A stretch of DNA of 64,000 nt from Pyrenula massariospora. Taxonomy: Eukaryota; Ascomycota; Eurotiomycetes; Pyrenulales; Pyrenulaceae. A program made the translations under genes and the position numbers. The notes under the pieces are model-generated. The model was not told the origin of the DNA, searched no databases, and saw nothing but the letters and a program-made list of their open reading frames with translations. The stretch covers positions 372,001 through 436,000 of the forward strand of contig JAGFMI010000003.1 in the NCBI GenBank assembly GCA_021030905.1. The letters run 5' to 3'. Positions 1 to 11,097 of the stretch are shown piece after piece; position 1 is the first letter of the stretch, and each line of letters starts with the position of its first letter.

Positions 1-1296
1 CTACCCAGATGGACCGTCTGCAAGATACGCTCCCCCAGCTCCCTCTTATCAATCGAGGGACAACCTCCTCTCTTACCACGAGCCGGAGTGATAGGCCATA
101 TCACAAATCCGCAGCGCTGCTCCTCCCATATAGACCTTATTCCACCATACGGCAGATAGCAGACCCCTGGCCGACCGCCATCAAAGCTTCTGAGAAAATG
201 TCACTCTGGAACTTAAATCCGTACCTCAAGTTAGAGCCAAACCCTTCACTTCCTTCGCTCACACAATGAAATAGAAACCCTGTACTCTTCCCAGCCAGCT
301 AAGCTGGCAAGCACGGGGGAAGAAAAGGAACCACCCCCATTTTCCCCCTCTCCAACCTGAGCATATGCCCATCACCACCTGTTCAATTCCTGCCAGATAA
401 ACCCCTATCCTACCTCACCCCTCTCCCTGCCAAAGCACCTCTTCCCAACTGTTGAGGACGAGGTAACTCCCATATTCCCCCCTCCCCCCTTCCCCCTCCT
501 CCTCAATTAGTATTACTAGCCCTGCGCGAGCAGGAAAGCGCCGAGCCAGTTGCGTTTCTATTGACGACGCACGGGGCCATCATCGATAATGCTATCGGGC
601 CGGCGGCACCTCGGGCAAGGTTGTTCGACGACTGGGGTGCCCGGCCAGGTGGATATGAAGAGGGCCTGTCGGCTAAAATCCGGCCCAGAAGCCTCCCTCT
701 GGCGCTGGTCTTCTTTCTGAAACTTTGCAATCAAACTCCTCAATCTCATAGACTTCAAAGGGCAATAATCATCCCGTCTGCGGGTCGCGCCTCTTGAAGT
801 GTCCTGTCGGAAGTGACGCCTTCCCGGTCGGTGTTAATATATTTCTGGCATACATCTCTTCCTTGAAATTGAGTACTGTATCCAACAACGGTAGCCACCC
901 TTTCCATCACATGAACTGCTACGGCATTTAGCATGCATCTACCTTGTTCCCAGTGACCTCTTGGTTGCCGAGGTCGCTTGTGTTTCAACTTTAAATGTTT
1001 CGCTCGAAAAACTCGTCCATGGATCACGGGTTAAGACGAGGTCGACTAGAAGGAATTTGCGAAAGAACAAACGATATTGCCACTTTCATATACTTTCCCA
1101 GGGTAGAGAGTGCCATAGCCATATTTTAGTGAATTAATTACGCGTTCTGCTCAATATCAGATGAGCCATTAAAGCCTCACCTCCCAGACGTTGAGATTTA
1201 GCAGTCAGCGCCTATGTTTCTTTTTTTCTATCATGTCATGGCATAGGCCACGAAGTTGACCATCGGTATTCCTGAACCTTCATACATCTCGGTGCA
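1..1296. other. Intergenic, no gene seen
   Basis: No reading frame here has family motifs or convincing splice structure. The stretch around 280-510 is rich in pyrimidines, as is common in fungal 5' flanks. It probably holds the promoter of the expansin-like gene and the flank of a gene outside the window. Confidence 0.5.
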
Positions 1297-2150
1297 ATGT
1301 ATCTTCAAGCCGCTTTCTGGCCCCTCCTTGTCAATTTGGGTTTGGTAGCAACAGTCTATTCCACTGCTATTTCGTCGCCGACAAGGAGTCTACTGACGGC
1401 CAGGGACGACCTAAACGTCACTGTGGCAGGAGATGGGACGTGGTACGGAGACGACTGTGGCGAAGAGGCCTGCTGGCAAGGTGGAGCATGCGCATTTGTT
1501 GATTATACTCTCCCAACGTCGATTGCCGGATCGACCTGTGTAGCGGAAGTGGTTTGGAACAACTCGTATCACTGTGGTGGCTGTGTCTCGATATCGTACG
1601 GAGGGAAGAAGATCATCGCAATGGTATGCGCAATGGTCACTCCCTCTCATTTCAATCCTTTCTTTCAGGGCACCCACTACCCTTACCGTTAGCATTTACT
1701 AAACGCATTACCTATCATTAATTCACACCCTTCCAGATCACAAACAAAACCGGCGGCGATTCCGTCCACCTCGACATGAGCCCCGACACCTTCTCCCAGC
1801 TCGCTGACAAATCGCTCGGCGAGATCGACATCGAATGGGCTCACGTCGCCTGCCCCATCACCACACCGGTCCAGATCCGCATGCATACTGGAGCATCGCA
1901 GTATTGGTTCGCCGCCACGGTAGAAAACGCGGTTCTCCGGACCGTCAGTCTTGAGGTCTCTACTGATTCGGGAAGTACGTGGAAGGCGACGACGAGGAAC
2001 ACGAATAACTACTTTGAGCTGAGTGGGGGGACGGGGACGAGCTCGGCGTGGGTGAAAATTACCTCGGAATTAGGTGAGAGCGTTGTCGTGGAGAATGTCC
2101 AGTTGACGGCGGGGGTTACTACTAAGGGGACTTCTAATTACTCAGAGTGA
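1297..2150 (+). CDS. Expansin-like secreted protein (two exons)
   Basis: Predicted exons are 1297-1623 and 1737-2150, joined across a 113-nt GT-AG intron (gtatgc...ttccag), giving 246 residues. The N-terminus is hydrophobic and reads as a signal peptide. A double-psi beta-barrel (expansin-like) domain follows, about residues 40-150: GTWYGDDCGEEACWQGGAC, then CGGCVSI, then VHLDMSP and a closing HVACP with paired cysteines. The last ~90 residues are Ser/Thr-rich with aromatic residues (QYWFAATVENA), matching the carbohydrate-binding module that follows the barrel in microbial expansins. Family members loosen cellulose-containing walls without hydrolysis. The protein is predicted to act outside the cell on plant or fungal wall polymers. 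It could also be called a loosenin- or swollenin-like protein. Neighbours give no operon-like context. Confidence 0.85.
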
Positions 2151-3988
2151 GCGGGAATGGCTTCCGCTTTGATTTCCTCCAGGAAAGATGCTGATCTTTT
2201 GAATTGGGGAATGTCTAGACTCCTAGCCTTGTATAGAACCTCTTGCAGAAAGAGTGAAAGTCTTTCTAATTGAATGGGCGTCTGTATCCTTTGAGCGCTC
2301 ATAAGTCCCTTATAATGAAAAGAAACTTCGCCTTCACCTCTTCTCCAGTCATTACATCTCAGTACGATCACTTTAATCACACATTGTATCTGCCTCCATT
2401 CTCAACAAGATTTTCTGACCGCAGTATTCCATAAACACGCTCGGTAGCCTCATCAAAGCTTAGCCAAGCTGCAGTAAAATAGAGCACTTTTGCCTCCTGC
2501 GACTTTCCACGGCCCGTATCCACATGGCATAGCGCGCCTGGCCTTGGGGATTAGCAATGTTCGATAGGATCGCTAACTTCACTTTACTTGACGTTGTTGG
2601 TGATCTCAAGCCCACTGACTGCCCTCACCTCTTCTCTCACCTAGTAACTCCTTTGCGCAACATTGCATACGAAGATCGACCGGTCTGACCCATCCCAACA
2701 GGTTGCTGAGAAGGTTAGTCCATAGGGGGCGAACTACACTCGTCGTCGCCTATGTGATTGCAATGCAGTAGCAACATAGTCTTGCGGCCAAAAGTTAGCA
2801 TTCAGCAACACTACGTGGGAAAGATCAAAGCCTTACGGGGAGCCTCCTGTTTGCGCAGTAACAGATTCATGTAAAAGATTCTTCGTAGAAATCCGCGGGC
2901 ACGTGAAGGTTTCTCGAGGACTACGCCGAGAAAGATTTGAAGCAATTCAACAACATCGATATCAAATAGTCTTCCCATTAGTGGCCGTCTCGGACGGCCT
3001 GTAACCTTGTTCCTTACTGCGGCTGTTAGGGATTGCCGCAGTGCCAGCCTCGACCGGAAGGATCAAGACAGCCATTTCCTCACCTGTCATCCATCATCGC
3101 ACCCTCGACTTCTATCATACTACCGCTGAGAAAGAGGATTGCACCTCCCCGCTTATGGGCTAGCAATACAGACCATCATCAATTGTTCTTGCTAGGCAAA
3201 CATGCTGCTTGCTATGCCGCCCACGATACTGTCAGTTCCTCCAGGCATAATTTAAATAGGAAAGGAAATCATGGAATCGCGACTGAGTCAATGTCTCTAC
3301 GCTACACATATACCGCTGGGCACAGCTTTCCCAACCTGCTGGATTGGATTGGTAGGGACTAGAATGTGGAAGGAAGGAGCCCCTATCCGCCTGCTCTCCC
3401 TTCTTTCTTCTTTTTCATCCTCCCCTTCGCACCTTCTTCTGAATATTTCTACTCTCTGTCTTTCCTTCTTCCTCTTCTTTCTTTCTGCTTCTCTGTTTAT
3501 TTCTTTACTCTTCTCTCCATCTCCATCTCCATCTTCATCTTCCTCTCCATCATCTTTTCCCCCTTCTCTTCCAGGTCTTATCGACTCGCCCGATACACTC
3601 CAAGTCCTCAGACAATCCATAAGCACGGTTCTTATGTCATTTTCGACCTATCAATACTCCTATTTTTATTGTTGATTCCTGGTGTCTTGGGAGGATTGCT
3701 TAACTGGCCTTTGAGATTTTTTTTAGCTGAAGACCTGTTCAGGTGTTGTCGGGATCGTAAATCTGTTTGGGTTCATCTTTGTATCTTGATACGCCTTGAT
3801 CATGGCCCTTGATAACCCGCTCTACCTCGTCCATATTAGCGATACAATCGTTCTTGCGCTTTGTCAATTATTTCCTGCCATCCCATCGTTCCGACAGATG
3901 TTCCTCTTGGGTCTGGATGACTGCAGGTAGCTCGCGAGTGGAATACTATATGATTTCAGGAGATGCTTAGGTTATTTGTCTTCAAAAT
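2151..3988. other. Intergenic with long pyrimidine-rich tract
   Basis: I see no supported gene. Positions about 3385-3580 are almost pure C/T with imperfect ttctcc/tccatc repeats. The frames open here only encode runs of Ser, Pro, Leu and Phe, which is what a CT tract always gives. Such tracts are typical of fungal promoters and 5' UTRs, but no plus-strand gene follows directly. Confidence 0.5.
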
Positions 3989-4720
3989 TCAAGATTTTTC
4001 CATTGTTCTGTCGTCATGGCTCCTCTCATTCTGCATTTCCGGTGTGATCTTTCCAAGTAAGGCTTGACGAAGCGATCCCGGTGAGCCTGGAGCAATGGTG
4101 ACATAATTCAATATGAGATCCGGTGATTCTTGGGCCAGGATTGATTGTGCGGATCGCCTCACTTGCTTCGCAAGCTCATCCACTCGTTCATTCCCTTCAA
4201 CAGAAGAATGTGAGGGAACCCATCGAAGCTCAACGGTGATCCCGAGGTCATAAAGCGAGTTTGCGTACATGAAGAGGTTATTTACCAAATCCGTCTTGGA
4301 CAGGGAGGTGAATGCAGACCTTGCTTTTATGCCTTGAAGTATTGACTGGCAATCAGAAAGAACCAATAAGCGGTCAAAATCGTCCGTCAGTCCGGATGCG
4401 AAGCGCAAGGCTTCATGAATGGCTATAAACTCTGCTTCCAGGGCAAATTTAGCGCCATACTGGAGGGTGTTTAGTGTGACAAACTCCATCCAGTCCTCGG
4501 ATGAGAGGTCGAGATACCTGACCGCGGCGGCGGAAAGTCTGTTTGCTCTTTTGATCGGGGGAAATCTTTGCACGGACGCATCAACCCACATTACCAGGGA
4601 ACGGTCGATAATGCCTTGTTCGAATATGGCACGGCCATCTTGTATTGCTGATGATCTGTTTTGGATGAAGATGTTGTCTGGGAAAGGATATAAGGCCTCT
4701 TGGGTATTATGGGTGTCCAT
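3989..4720 (-). CDS. Stand-alone RNase H (type 1) domain protein
   Basis: A single uninterrupted frame of 243 residues. It has an RNase H-like fold with all four expected acidic positions: Asp in MWVDAS (about residue 46), Glu in ALEAEFIAIHEAL (about 97), Asp in LLVLSDCQSIL (about 122) and Asp in GNERVDELAK after the WVPSHSSVEGN segment (about 180). The motif WVPSHxxxxGNExxD is diagnostic. RNase HI cleaves the RNA strand of RNA-DNA hybrids. In fungi this version is often the last domain of Tad-type LINE elements, but no reverse-transcriptase reading lies within several kilobases on either side, so it is a domesticated solo domain or an isolated 3' LINE fragment. An intact frame with intact acidic residues favours a maintained gene. 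The N-terminal ~40 residues are not recognised. Confidence 0.75.
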   Translation of the reverse strand: MDTHNTQEALYPFPDNIFIQNRSSAIQDGRAIFEQGIIDRSLVMWVDASVQRFPPIKRANRLSAAAVRYLDLSSEDWMEFVTLNTLQYGAKFALEAEFIAIHEALRFASGLTDDFDRLLVLSDCQSILQGIKARSAFTSLSKTDLVNNLFMYANSLYDLGITVELRWVPSHSSVEGNERVDELAKQVRRSAQSILAQESPDLILNYVTIAPGSPGSLRQALLGKITPEMQNERSHDDRTMEKS

Positions 4721-6624
4721 ATCTAAAGCTCCGAGAGCGGGAACTGTTTAGACAGGTAAAGAGCAGTACTGGGAGGATTTCATGGAAAGGAGAGAAAGTT
4801 AAAAGATTTATGCGTTGGGCGTTGCAAAATTCGAAGACAAAACTAAGACCATGTCTGATAGAGGTCATTATACTTATAGTCAGTGCATTCCACATAGGGC
4901 AACTAGACAATTATTTAAGCTTTCACTGCCGACCGTAAGACGCTAATTTCATTTTGTGGCAAACCAATGACTCGAGACAAAACCTATCCGTTGAACTCGG
5001 AGAACCGTGGTTGAGTTCTGAAATTGCCGAGCTGATGAGACAGGTAGCTAAGTAAACCAGACACAAGCTGATCTTGTTTAGCAGTGCGTATTGGCACGAT
5101 CGTTGAGCTACGAGGATACAGGTGGTTATTCGAGTGCGCAGCGGCTATCTTAGATTAACAGCATCCTGCAATAATGGAAGGTAAAGCTATGATACTAAGT
5201 AATCCCCTCATAAAGAGACGCGTGAAAGGTAACAGCTAAGATGCCCTGACGTAAATAGTGAGCGTCAGCTCCGAGGACCGACAAAAATTCAAATTTAGCT
5301 CTTTCACACATCGAGCGAATACGACAAAAACCTGCGGTATCTGATGCAAGATCGATCAGGATATGAGCAGATTGCGTCAATCCAGATGATTCTGCGACCA
5401 GATTCAGTTCATGAAGAAAGTTACTGCTAAGCCCGTTATGTCGGAGAGACAATATGATTCAAGGTCAGCGTTATTTGTTCTTTAGCATTATGCCAGTCCT
5501 GTTGGGTATAAAGGAACGGAACGATACAAAAAAGTTAATTCTTGATTCAAGTAAATCCGCATATTGGCCGTTTCGGGCGATATAAAATCGTCACCGGCCT
5601 TCGCCTCCAGCTCTTCTCTTGTTCGGCTCGATTTCAATCTGTGCAGGCCGCGACCGTTCGTTCTTGCATTTCTCCTTAGAAAGGTGGTGCGTAACTGTCG
5701 GCAGTGGTGAAGCGGGATGTAGCCAATCGGGTCGTGCAAAGGAGTCCTTCAGTCGCACGGCTGCCATCTCTCATGTAATTAGATAACGTCTGAAGCGGTG
5801 CCTCGGGGAGATGAAAGGAGTCGTCGGATCTTTCGGTCGCCTGAGTGCGTACTACGGAGGCGGGCGAGGCGGGGGGACAGAAATCGTGGCCCAGAGGCCG
5901 CTTCGGCCCGCCATGAGGCTCTTCAGGCACATTATTAGCCGGTAGTGGGCCTACGATTTGTCTCACCCCGCCTTGCGGGATACCATACTGGTAACTCGAT
6001 AGATTGTAGAATTTCCCCTTCAGCCTCTAGCACCCAGACTGCTCACCATCATCTCGCCCATACCTCACTCGCTGATTCCATTTATCTTCAAGCAACGCGC
6101 GTCCTTTAATCGAAGCAGGGTAAGCTTGCGCCGGACCTTTCGTCTCGTTGCTTCTCGTTCGGCTGTGCTGGATGTGATCATTTTTCCACCCGATTTGCCT
6201 GTGAACCTTGCGAAATTTGGGGGTGCCTCTGATTGTCCCGGGATTTCTATTGCGCGCGGCTGATTAATTATGTTACCCAAGAGGGTTGGCAACGGTGTTG
6301 CACCCAATCAGGCTCGCAGAGGCATCTAAAGCGGTCATAAATTTACACGAAGGATGGCTAGGCATCGGCACGTCTGTGATCAATCGCCAGCGGATCCGCT
6401 ACACCTCCTCAACGGCCTGTGACTTGCATCACAAGGCTGTCGCCTTTTGCCTTGGGCGCTCCTTATCCGTGAGTCGACAATGCATTTCTACTGCAATCGA
6501 CATTTGCGTTATAAGATCTCTCCAATGTCTCTCCGATGTCTTTCCACTCCTACTGCAAGCGTCGCCACCTGATGCTTGCTTTTCCATTCATTTCAGGGTC
6601 CACCAAAAATTCTTCGCATACACG
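4721..6624. other. Intergenic, no gene seen
   Basis: Several short frames occur on both strands, the longest about 96 codons. None shows recognisable motifs, hydrophobic segments or splice continuity. The final ~300 bases before 6625 would hold the promoter and 5' UTR of the membrane-protein gene. Confidence 0.45.
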
Positions 6625-8757
6625 ATGTGGATCTTTATCTTTTACCAAGTCCTTCTTATCATCGCCTTTGTGCAGTCATCTACAGCAGGCAGGGCCGACA
6701 AAACCCAGGGCAAGCCGGAGGTCAATGTTGGATACTTCAAAATCAAAATTCCTGACGACAAATTTGACAGCTCTGCCATCGACGCCAATGAGACCCTGAT
6801 CAGCGATTTATTTAATCTCTACGATGAGCAGCTCGAATTTTACCTGAACAATGATTACAACAATTCTTTATCCGTTCAAGAAAACACTGCAGTCCGTCAT
6901 GCGAACGAGTCTCTCCAAGAGCCGTCAAGGCAGAAATGGACCAGATATCTGAATGAAACTGCGCTAGATTGGTGGCAGCATCAGCGTTGTTCCTTTGGAC
7001 TTTGCCCAGCAGACTTTGACGATCCATCATCAATCTTTGACTATACCTACTACTATCTCGATGTTCTAGTCAACTTGACCGAATTGACACATTACTACAG
7101 GCTCGGCGCTTTCACCGGAGTTGGCTGGACAGTATCCTGCTCAGACCGAGTTGACACTGTCATTGGCAACCTATCAGAGTGGGACAAAGCTGGATCCAAT
7201 GCTGCAATAACGCTCATGACCCTGCTTCCTACTTTTTTGGCCTTTGGAAACCTGTGAGTGCCCCAACCCCATAATTCTAATTTGGTGCCATAAGTAAAAC
7301 CGATAGCATTTGTCGAATTACATAGTTATGTTCCCCGGAGCTCAGAAGTCTTTGCTACCTCGCTTCTGGTCGGACTTTCTTGTGCTCTATACAGCTTTGG
7401 CTTACCTGTTAAAAGTGTATGCTCTGCCTTTGCGTGCGTCGAAAATGAATTACCGTTTTGACAAAATTAGATAAGCGCAATTCACGAGAGGAATCATATC
7501 AAGATCGGTGACTTCACGCTGTCTCTTCGTCGTAAAATTGCCGAGCTCGCAAAGAAAGGCAATCATAACCTGACGGAACTTCAGTCATGGACCCGATACA
7601 AAGACGAACCTTCTTCGCAACCCTTGGTAGACTGGGATGGGCCGACTCAAGAAGCAAAGCAGACATATAGCCAAATTCGAGAAGAGGTTCAATCTTGGAC
7701 TAAAAGAAGGCATTGGTGGCTCATCCCTGCATTCACTGTTGCTTCTATCCAGGTTGTGATGTTCGCTGTTGCGATCGCGCCGCTTTTATTCACGCTTGGC
7801 GCGCCGAGGTTTCTTTTAGACTGTCAAAACAATTGGACCGGGTATTATCTGGCCGTCAGCGCAACTGTCAATGCCGTTTTCCGCCTCGCCATGTGGGAAA
7901 GTGGCTACCACGAAAGAGTCAAGATATACGCGCTATCTAGTATGGCAAAGGTACAACTGGATGCATTGTTAAAGCGAACAGAAGGAGATAGCTTTGCGAA
8001 AAACACAGCAACGGAGCTGCCGCCTTTATATCCACCACTACTAGAACGAATTATCTATTCCTATAACAACGTCTTACATACAGTAAGAGGCATCTTCAGA
8101 CTTAACAACCCTTCTGAGAGAGACCCGTTAGTTCACGATTTGAAAAATGATACACGAGCTTTCAAAGATAGGTTGAGAGGTCGCATAATATTTGCACTCA
8201 AAAATCCACGAATGCTGCTTAATGTTAGACTCATGAGCACATGGCAAACCCCTTCCGCTCGCCGATGGCGACCGGTCGTCGTCCTGATCCACCTCGGCCA
8301 GGAGGGACGAAGCACGATCTACACGCTGATCACCGGGTACGTGGAAGCCATGCTCCTGCTCATCCTCACCTTCTTCTTCGCCGCACACTGGGGCGGAAAC
8401 CTCTACGTCACCTTCATCGCCCTCATTATCCTACTCCTTTTCATCACCGCCGGCCGCGCCCTCGGCGTGATCTACGTGATGATCTCTTCCCGCCTCTGGG
8501 GCTTGCACATCGTGCACTGCGGCTCTCACGATGAGATTATGGGGACGCTGAGGATCATCTGCAGTATGGAGGGTGTTCTTGTGAAGGTCAATGGCGCGAC
8601 GTATTACGGTGGGCATAAGCTCAACGGGCGACCAGGTTTCGAGGAATGGAGGCGCGCGTATGATAAGGGTGATTACGACGGGGGAGAGAAGTCTTCTCGT
8701 AAGAACCAGAGATCGGACGACGACGACGACCAAGGTATACCGATGCTGAACGTCTAG
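6625..8757 (+). CDS. Uncharacterised polytopic membrane protein with secreted ectodomain
   Basis: Three exons: 6625-7253, 7326-7416 and 7471-8757. They are joined by a 72-nt intron (gtgagt...catag) and a 54-nt intron (gtatgc...attag), giving 668 residues. The start at 6625 is chosen because a signal peptide (MWIFIFYQVLLIIAFVQSS) begins there. The next ~170 residues are hydrophilic with several N-glycosylation sites and a lone CSFGLC pair. Transmembrane segments follow near LMTLLPTFLAFGN, TSLLVGLSCALYSFGL, WWLIPAFTVASIQVVMF and YLAVSATVNAVFRLAMW. A closing hydrophobic block starts at VEAMLLLILTFFFAAHWGG and runs through LYVTFIALIILLLFITAG. The tail is acidic with consecutive Asp codons. The architecture recurs in fungal hypothetical proteins of unknown function. 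Base composition turns G-rich after about 8520. Confidence 0.8.
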
Positions 8758-11097
8758 ACTGAACAAAAATTGTCATAAAATTAGCCGATGAAGGACGACT
8801 TCCCGCAATGGACAAATGAGCAACAGCAGACAGCCAGATTGACCACTGACAGATACGATAATAATTTAAAATTCTCAGATAGCAAGCAATAGGCAGGATA
8901 GGACAACCTTCCTTTTTGGTTACAGTATCCAAGCAAGGCGCAAGTCCCATATCTTGACTGGAGAGCATCAGTTCGCTCCTGACACCATACAAACAGAATT
9001 GCGCCGTCTGAGAACGTCAATTGATATGCAGGCTCTGCAGACTTCTCCGGATGAGAAGAAATGTCGTGCAGTCTCTGCTCTGTATGACTATCTAGTTAGA
9101 TTGGGACGGGAAATGGTCTTCACGGTGGCCCCTGGTTCATCCTCACTACCTTGAGCACAGGTTCCTTATTATCTACCTAATTCTTACTAGACGCACCCTC
9201 CCCTTTAAATCCTTCTTCCCATAAGAAATCAAACCCCAAGCCCGTTCTTACATCCAAATGTAAAGCAGAAAGGTTTCCAGCCCTCTGTCTATTAGACTGT
9301 CTTTCTTCAACTGTCTATAATAAAAATTACTCCCGTTCTTTGAGCTTATCCGCGGTATTCGGCTTTAAAATAAAAATAAGAATAAATTGGCTAGTGCTTA
9401 AGCGATCGATAGGCAGAGGGTTTGCTGCAGGGTCTGGTCTGTAGATACGCGATGCTGTGGGAGAATGTGACGGCGATCAAATCAACAGTATCGTTTTAAA
9501 TAATGTACACCCATACATTTAACCTAATGGCAAATAGGGGCAGAAGGCCCATTTGCGATATAATTTCTTTGTATTATAAGGGATTCCCAAGATATCCGGT
9601 CGTTCTTAATAGGATGATACCTTAGCCGCGTCCAAATTGGGACCCACGCAGCCATTTTCGTGTACGTGTCCTCGCAGAGACTTGTCGAGCTTGGATCGTC
9701 GACTCATTCAGGTTCCGGAGCCTGGTTTGGTTTCTAGACTTGTTTGGTCTCTTGTTTAGGGCCATAGCAGACATCAAAGAGATCTTGAGGGTTGTAGCGA
9801 AATAGATTCACTAAACCCTTTACATGTAGAAGGCAGTTTGAAGCGGTCGTAGATGACTTAAGAAATAATAATACTTGTTTTATTAACTTACCTATGACGT
9901 AGTTGATAATCAGACGCAACAGACAAGCGAGCGATATTAGCAGTTAAGATCGGAACTCATACGTCGCATGTTCATTGGCCTCTAGCCTCGACTGACCTTG
10001 CTTCCGTTGTCGTTCAGAAGGCAGGACAACTAACACGCACTGGAAAGTGCAGTCCAGATTTGCCAATCCAGGAACACTTGCATAGCCTAAGCGTACGTGC
10101 TCAGCATTACTCATCCAGACACTAACGTTCAACGGAGATTTCCAGCCGAGATTTTCGATCCGGAGTCATCAAGCTTATTGAAAAGACGTTGGGGGCCTTT
10201 GGCTAAGGCCTTGACAGCCAGCAGTAGCGTACTCTCTATTGGGGTCCATTTTAGAGCTGGCCTTGCCGCCCCCAAATTGTCGATAAAGATTCTCGAGATT
10301 TGTAGGCTCATGGTGAATTCATGAGACCAAATATGCATAATCCGACAACAGTGGACATGGGTAGGAGGCCACTTGACCGGCCACCGTTGCTGTCCTTGTC
10401 ACTCGGCGGGTATTTGCCCGAAGTTCTTTTCGATTCGTTCTAGCCGCACAGAAATCGAGTGCCACCAAAAGTTCTCGTTGACGTCTTGCTGGTATCAAGG
10501 AAAGAGATACGGAGATATTTCAATGGCAGGTCTTAGTCGTACATCGATATCATATTGGATATTCTGACTGATTACTAGCAATCTTCCAGCACAATGTCGC
10601 GTCTCGCAGTGTGGAAGCGGACGGAGGGTCTTTGGCCCCCACAACCATACTTTGCAAGGTCTTATTCTCACCTGCATCATCGAAGCTCTTCATCCACACA
10701 TGTGCAATCGTAAGCGATCTATGAATCTAAGCATGCCAAAGCTAAAGTGCCTACAGCAGCGCAAGCCCATTGGATCACTCACGTTTTAGGCTTGGCGATT
10801 GAACAAATCGTACCACAGATCTTGGTGCCACACTAATATGGCACCCTTCTTGTTTTTCAGCTCTTGTTCTTCGACTGCGTAACATGCGCTTGTCATTGGA
10901 TCGATCTTTAGGCTGAATTGCTACCACTAACCACTAAGCCAGTGGGTCCAAGTACAGCAATCCGTCTGAAAAGTCAAGATTGCGTTGTCGTGACTAGTGC
11001 TTGAGGTGGCACTGTATTTATTGTGAGCAGTCCGTTTTCTATCTTAGACTTCACTTTACCTCTGGTCTGCGACCCACAAACTACCAAAGTCGCGAGA
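8758..11097. other. Long intergenic region, partly AT-rich
   Basis: I find no supported gene. Positions about 9330-9560 are AT-rich. Short minus-strand frames at 9734-9919 and 10129-10338 lack motifs and flank one another out of frame. They may be worn remnants, but nothing identifies them. The last ~200 bases probably contain the promoter of the next gene. Confidence 0.45.

Noticed and set aside
3271-3812. Overlapping plus-strand frames of 134 and 148 codons
   Set aside because: They arise from a C/T-rich tract that is open in several frames and encode only low-complexity Ser/Pro/Leu/Phe strings.
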